Source: Monoraphidium neglectum
Taxonomy: Eukaryota > Chlorophyta > Chlorophyceae > Sphaeropleales > Selenastraceae
NCBI RefSeq assembly: GCF_000611645.1
Contig: NW_014011517.1
Location: 1-10,441 of the forward strand
DNA: 10,441 bases
Reading direction: 5' to 3'
A program made the position numbers and the translations under genes. A model generated the notes under the pieces. The model was not told the origin of the DNA and searched no databases. It saw nothing but the letters and a program-made list of their open reading frames with translations. This document shows, piece after piece, positions 6,384 to 10,441 of the stretch (the stretch's first letter is position 1; each line of letters opens with the position of its first letter).

Positions 6384-8969
6384 ATCATGATGATGATGCT
6401 GATGCTGCTGTTGCAATCACCCTGCAAAGTGTGCACGTGCACGTGCAGCGCCGGTCGAAGCGTGGCTGCGGCGGGCTCCTGCTGCTGCTCGCCCCTCTGC
6501 GCGCGACGGTTCCTCCCACCAGCCGCCCTCCCGACCCGCGGCCCGCCCGCAGGACGCTTGGGTGGTCAAGGAGCGCGTCAGCGCGGCGCAGGACATGGCA
6601 TTTTTCGGTGTCTTTGACGGCCACGGCCAGGAGGGCAGGGCGGTGTCGAACCACGTCTGCACGGCCGTGCCGCGGCTGCTGGCGCGCAGCGCCCTCTGCA
6701 AGGTCCGCGCGGCAGGCGGCGCGCGGGGGAGTGCTGAAGTGCACACATGCGAGTGTGCTCTGCCCAGCAGGCCTGAGCCGCCGTCATTCGCATCGTGGCG
6801 TGCGCCGTTTCGCCCCACCTGACTTTGATCACCACGCGCACCTCCGCCAGCATTCCCCGCTGAACGCCACATCGCACCCCACACACGCCCACGCATGTAG
6901 CCGCCCACCCTCGAGTCCTGCCTGTCCGCGTCCTTTGTGGAGGCCAACCGCAGCCTGCGGCGGCTGGCGGCGGTGGACTGCGACCTCAGCGGCAGCACGG
7001 GCATCGCGGCGGTGGTGACGGCGGGCAACAAGCTGGTGGTGGCAAACCTCGGGGACTCGCGCTGCGTCGCAGGTGAGCTGCCGGCCTGCGCGCCGCCCGC
7101 CTAGAGGGCGCACCGGGTCCAGTAATGGTCGTGAGGGTCGAGCGGCGCGGCTGGTGCGGGCGGTGGCGCGGGCCCCTCACGATTCTATCCATGCACGCCG
7201 TGCATACCATGCACACTGTGCCACACGCAGGCTGTGTGGAGGTGCGCAGCGGCAGGGTGGCGGCGGTGCCCCTCAGCTCCGACCACACGCCCATGGACCA
7301 AGCGGAGGCGGACCGCGTACTCGCCAGCGGGGTGAGGCGTCGCCGCTCACTGCACCAACGCTCGACAAATCATGCCTTGAAGGCGTACCCACCCTCCCGG
7401 CGACCCGTCCCCTGCAGTCGTCGCGCGCCGGCCGCGCTCTGGTTCGCATCAGGCGGCTTGCTTGTACCAACCAACTGCGTCACGCTCACACCAAGCACCT
7501 GCCAGCGCCATACGAACCCAAGCCTGCCACGCCCCCACGGTCGCCAACCATTGTTGCCTGATCTCTGACCGCAGGGCCGCATCGCCTCCTACATGTTCAA
7601 CGACGAGCCCCTCGGCCCGCCCCGCGTGTGGCTGCGCGACCTGAACGTCCCCGGACTGTGCATGACGCGGTCGTTCGGGGACGCGGTCGCGGCCACGGTC
7701 GGCGTGATAGACAGCCCCGACGTCGTGACCTACCCCCTCAAGCCCGAGGACAGGCGAGCGGGTCTGCTTTGCTCGTTTTGCAGAGAGGCATCAGCGCCGC
7801 AGTGTGCTAGGAGGGGCGACGCTTGGACGCACTCGGCATCCCTCGTCAGGTTGTCGTGCAGTGTTACACACCCCGGGTCCAGATTTGGTATCTAACCCCC
7901 GCCCTGACCCACTGTGGGCGAACCCCGATGCTTACGCGTTGCCGACCGGTGACGTCATCCTAGGTACGTGGTGCTGATGAGTGACGGCATATTCGAGTTC
8001 ATGGACAGCCAGGAAGTGGTGGCCATGGTGCACACCCTGGCGCAGCAGGTGCGTTTTGGGGGGTGGTTGAAGGGCATGTGCAGTGGGGCTGAGGGGCAGG
8101 GGTGGGATCATTGTACACAAGGGGAGGCGTGGTGCTTGCCCACGGGGAAGCAGAGGAGACGACAAGGGCTGAGAAGGAATCGGAACAGCAATCAAGACTA
8201 GAATGAGACCATTGGGGACTTTTCTGCAGCTCCCTGTGCTTGCCACCATCTACATATTGCCATATCGCGCGCCCTCCCACGCTATGTTTCAATTACAGGG
8301 CCACGGCCCGAACGAGGCGGCGAAGCAGCTGGTCAGGGAGGCGCGCAGGTGCGATGCGTGACAGCAGAAATCATGGCGTCAGCAGGGACGCCGCACCCCG
8401 CGGCAAAACGTCATTGGCCCCTGCGCATTAATGGTCGCTGCTGCACTTTGAGCCGTGGTTTGGGGCCACGCCCGCCTCTGGCGGGGGGGACGCACCGGGT
8501 CTCTGGCGCTCGGCGCGACCCAGCCCTCCCGGCTCGCCTGCTTGCTGCCGCTCAGAGCCACCTATCTTCCCGAATGCTCCCAAACCCCAGGCGGTGGCAG
8601 CAGGAGGAGCAAGATATCATTGATGACTGCACAGCCATGGTGCTGCATATCGCCCACCAGGCTCCGTCCGCAGCCCACCATGGTGCCAACGGCGGCGGCA
8701 GCTCGAGCGGCGGTGGTGTTGTGGGCAGCAGCGGCAGCAACGGTGGCGGCGGTGGCGGGGCCGCCTCAGCTGGAGCGGGCCTGGCGGGACGGTTGGAGGG
8801 CGCGCTCAGGCTGGGGTTGGGCGGCGGGGGCGACGGCAGCAGCAACAGCGGCGGCGCGGCGGGGGCGCGGCCGGGCGGCAGCGGCAGCGGCAGCGGCAGT
8901 GGCAGCGGCCACGTCGGCAGCCTGAGCAGCAAGCAGGCCGTCGGCTTGCTTGGCTACGGGAGGCGCTGA
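6192..8969 (+). CDS. PPM/PP2C-type Ser/Thr protein phosphatase
   Basis: This is a metal-dependent phosphatase that removes phosphate from Ser/Thr in target proteins; target and compartment are unknown. Exons are 6183-6260 (coding from 6192), 6553-6702, 6901-7072, 7231-7331, 7575-7753, 7964-8048, 8299-8348 and 8591-8969; all junctions keep frame and give 394 residues from the ATG at 6192. Motifs in order are KENQD (20-24), VFDGHG (43-48, metal-binding Asp45), SGSTG (103-107), NLGDSR (122-127), DHTP then ASGGRI, RVWL, PGLCMTRSFGD (190-200), MSDGIFEFMD (229-238, Asp231) and IIDDCTAMVL (278-287, Asp280/281). This is the full PP2C order, with wording closest to the algal/protist/plant PP2Cs that carry FEF after the SDG motif. 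The arginine often found ahead of KENQD (in TRAG-like sequences) appears to be Ala here. Residues about 290-394 are an Ala/Gly/Ser-rich tail with no recognised domain. The start is chosen because it is the only in-frame ATG between the TGA at 6108 and the motifs; 5704 is the alternative. Confidence 0.93.
6315..6413 (+). repeat. Compound trinucleotide repeat (GCA)7-(CTG)n-(ATG)n in a phosphatase intron
   Basis: Seven GCA units at 6315-6335 are followed directly by CTG units (6336-6350, then 6354-6365 after one CGG), then by a run of ATG units broken by ATC, ending in mixed ATG/CTG. The GCA and CTG blocks are reverse complements, so the transcript or single-stranded DNA can fold into a long hairpin. 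The block lies inside the 6261-6552 intron, whose splicing is supported by the join KENQ-DAWVV. Confidence 0.95.
7754..7963 (+). other. GC-AG intron of the phosphatase gene
   Basis: The donor is GGACAG|GCGAGC and the acceptor CATCCTAG|GTACG. Joining 7753 to 7964 gives KPEDRYVVLMSDG, keeping the PP2C frame across a conserved segment. The nearest GT (GCGG|GTCTGC, 7 nt downstream) would put the next exon in the wrong frame and hit a stop within a few codons. Confidence 0.85.
8877..8906 (+). repeat. (GGCAGC)5 hexamer repeat encoding Gly-Ser tail
   Basis: Five GGCAGC units (one with a T in the last position) encode Gly-Ser repeats near the phosphatase C-terminus. They sit in a wider Gly/Ser/Ala-rich tail that begins about residue 300. 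It is probably a flexible, slippage-prone linker rather than a folded domain. Confidence 0.9.
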
Positions 8970-8984
8970 TTGGTGCTGGAACTG

Positions 8985-9335
8985 TCAAGATCTGCAAGTT
9001 GCATCACCCAGTGCAACATCGTTGGATGGCGCCAAAGCTCCAGCGATGCTTGCGCCCTGTAAGAGCGTGCGTGCGCATACGTCCACCCGCCTCACCTCGC
9101 GGGTCGGTGCCCCGGCATGAACCTGAGGATCGACCTTCTTGACGGCCACTGCATTGTCCTTCCTTGAGTGCGCCTTCTTCGGCTCGGCCTCAATCCCATA
9201 AACGCGGCAACAGCGGCGCAATGCAGGTTTTTTCGGCACCCCGGGAATTTTGACCTGCCCAACGGCGGCCACCGCTGCACAGCACCGGGGCCCGCCCCTG
9301 CTGCCGCTCGTGCTGTCCTCATTCGAACAGAACAC
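8985..9335 (-). other. Weak minus-strand open frame, 116 codons, unrecognised
   Basis: The frame reads GQVKIPGVPKKP, then GIEAEPKKAHSRKDNAVAVK. This is a lysine-rich, protein-like stretch, unlike the Arg/Ala/Pro shadow frames elsewhere in the window. It contains a good donor shape (GAG|GTGAGG near 9100) and an acceptor shape (TTACAG near 9061), but the implied intron would be only about 40 nt. It ends 16 nt past the phosphatase stop in tail-to-tail orientation. I know no family that matches. It may be a gene remnant, an antisense gene or chance. Confidence 0.15.
9058..9062 (+). terminator. TGTAA polyadenylation signal candidate
   Basis: TGTAA, the poly(A) motif known from green algae such as Chlamydomonas and Volvox, occurs 89 nt after the phosphatase stop. 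If used, the 3' UTR would be about 105-120 nt. A second TGTAA at 9755-9759 would give a longer UTR. A five-base motif is common by chance. Confidence 0.4.
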
Positions 9336-10328
9336 ATATTCAATGCCGGGCCGCCTAGTGTTTGCCTGGACCTTGACCTTACCATCGCCGCTTCACGCAT
9401 TAAGTACCCACATGCGCTTGCGGCCTTCTGCCCCTGCGGCCGACAGCCGCTGTGGTGCTCTGCACAACTCTGTCGCGGCGGCCATGGTGAAGCTCCTTTG
9501 CGCCCCGGGCACACAAGCAGGCTGCCGCAAGAGAACCTGGGTGCTCATTGACTATGCGCTCAGATCCCGATCGCAACTGACCCCTGTTCCCGCAACGCAC
9601 CCAAGCAAAAACTGAGCACAACCATTAGTCTCAAGGTTACTCTGACGCACGTACGCATGGGTCGGGATCGCTGTCAGGGCTCAGGGCTTACCAGGGTTGA
9701 TATGTCTCCAGTCACGCTACTTTGGCGTGTGCTCTGTGCCCTTTGAAGGCGCTATGTAATAGTGCCCTGGCTCTGTCCAAGCTTGGGGTGTCACGTTTCT
9801 TGGCGCCTGTGATCAGGGCTTGCGAGGGGTGGTGGCCATACATCGTTGATTTACATCTCAGCTGAAGCAATGATCCAATGGTGTTGCTGGCTTTATCTGC
9901 TCTCAAAAGATCATCATTGCTCCACGCCAGAGCCAAAGAATGAGAGATGCGGATGTGGCGCACGGTGAGGCAAGTCATCTTGCAGTCTGAGCAGGGGCGT
10001 CCGACTGAGCATCTGAGGTGGTATTAGCGCGGATTTTTGTCCAAATCTACATTCACAGTGCTTTCACGAGTCCTTCGACTTTGCTCGCGCGCAACAGCCA
10101 GTGAGCCAGAGCTCTGCGCAAAGCCGAGGGTGCGCCCGCGCGATCGCGAGCGTGCTGATAATCATGAGAATATCTTTTTTTCTGTCCAACAGTTCGACTC
10201 AGCCTTTTTGCATCCGCGCCCTGCCACTGGCCAGGCGAAACTGCTCGGCGGCAGCTCTTCATCACTTGCGCAGGGAGCCGGCACCCTGAAACCGTGACTC
10301 TCAACCCCTGCCCTTGCGTGCAGAAGCT

Positions 10329-10441
10329 ATGTCCAAGTCATTTCTGAGCGCTGGGAGCCTGGCATTGCTGCTGGCCTGCGCCGCTGCGGCCTCCTCGCAG
10401 CCCGCCCGCGCGGCCAATGCCGTCCACCGCCGCGCCGGCCG
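10329..10441 (+). CDS. N-terminus of a probable secreted or membrane protein, cut by window end
   Basis: From the ATG at 10329 the frame stays open to the window end (37 codons). It reads MSKSFLSAGSLALLLACA, then alanine-rich residues and SSQPARAANA: a short basic N-region, a hydrophobic core of about 12 residues and small residues suitable for signal peptidase. The pattern fits an ER signal peptide; a chloroplast or lumen signal is less likely. The ATG is preceded within 10 nt by cgtgcag, so a leader intron may end just before it. The mature protein is outside the window and the function is unknown. Confidence 0.6.
   Translation, partial: MSKSFLSAGSLALLLACAAAASSQPARAANAVHRRAG

Larger units (their letters stand above)
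8970..10328. other. Phosphatase 3' UTR and intergenic region, no confident gene
   Basis: After the phosphatase stop there is no frame that I can assign to a protein family. The stretch from about 9640 to 10050 looks lower in GC than the genes, consistent with UTR or spacer. The part from about 10030 to 10328 should hold the promoter and leader of the gene starting at 10329. It contains pyrimidine-rich acceptor-like sequences (tctgtccaacag near 10190, cgtgcag just before the ATG), so a leader intron is possible. A small plus-strand frame at 9483 (44 codons, good GCC-ATG-G context) has no other support. Confidence 0.5.

Noticed and set aside
6177..6617. A long plus frame with poly-Ala, poly-Leu and poly-Met runs, like a membrane or repeat protein.
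   Set aside because: It reads through the trinucleotide repeat of an intron. Splicing 6260 to 6553 gives the PP2C motif NQD-AW, and retention would lose the frame of the catalytic domain.
9712..9978. 88-codon minus-strand open frame in the AT-richer spacer.
   Set aside because: No recognisable domain and no splice or start support; one of several similar-sized frames in non-coding sequence.
10139..10148. CGCGATCGCG palindrome, containing the octamer known as HIP1 in cyanobacteria.
   Set aside because: It is a single copy in GC-rich DNA with clear eukaryotic genes around it; chance is the simplest explanation.

Overview
The window looks like nuclear DNA from a GC-rich, intron-dense green alga (core Chlorophyta; class not resolved). 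The evidence is two multi-exon genes with short introns (about 150-310 nt) and mostly GT-AG borders, a plastid-targeted enzyme of a cyanobacterial/plant family, a TGTAA polyadenylation-type motif behind a stop codon, and Ala/Gly/Arg-rich codon use. There are no prokaryotic operons, no CRISPR array, no rRNA or tRNA gene and no recognisable transposon.

Positions 1-4471, minus strand: an 11-exon gene for a lycopene-cyclase-like FAD-dependent oxidoreductase with a probable plastid transit peptide. The 3' end of the gene runs off the left edge. I joined the exons by hand from splice sites, phase agreement and recalled conservation in the plant/cyanobacterial family. A long Asn/Gly/His-rich linker, built from 18-bp and 30-bp tandem repeats, interrupts the domain.

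Positions 4472-5703: a divergent intergenic region of 1.2 kb. It holds TATA-like elements for both flanking genes, a perfect 8-bp stem-loop and an unexplained 250-codon open frame on the minus strand.

Positions about 5704/6192-8969, plus strand: an 8-exon gene (plus a possible tiny first exon) for a PPM/PP2C-type Ser/Thr protein phosphatase with a Gly/Ser-rich tail. The first intron shown carries a CAG/CTG/ATG trinucleotide block able to fold on itself.

Positions 8970-10328: the 3' UTR of the phosphatase and an unassigned intergenic stretch with one weak minus-strand open frame. Positions 10329-10441, plus strand: the start of a third gene whose N-terminus looks like a secretory signal peptide, cut by the right edge.

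The oxidoreductase and the phosphatase are divergently transcribed neighbours, and nothing in the sequence ties them to one pathway. I see no clear new multi-gene system. The most unusual points are two frame-supported GC-AG introns (one in each gene), the repeat-built linker inside a conserved enzyme, and an apparently substituted phosphate-contact arginine in the phosphatase.
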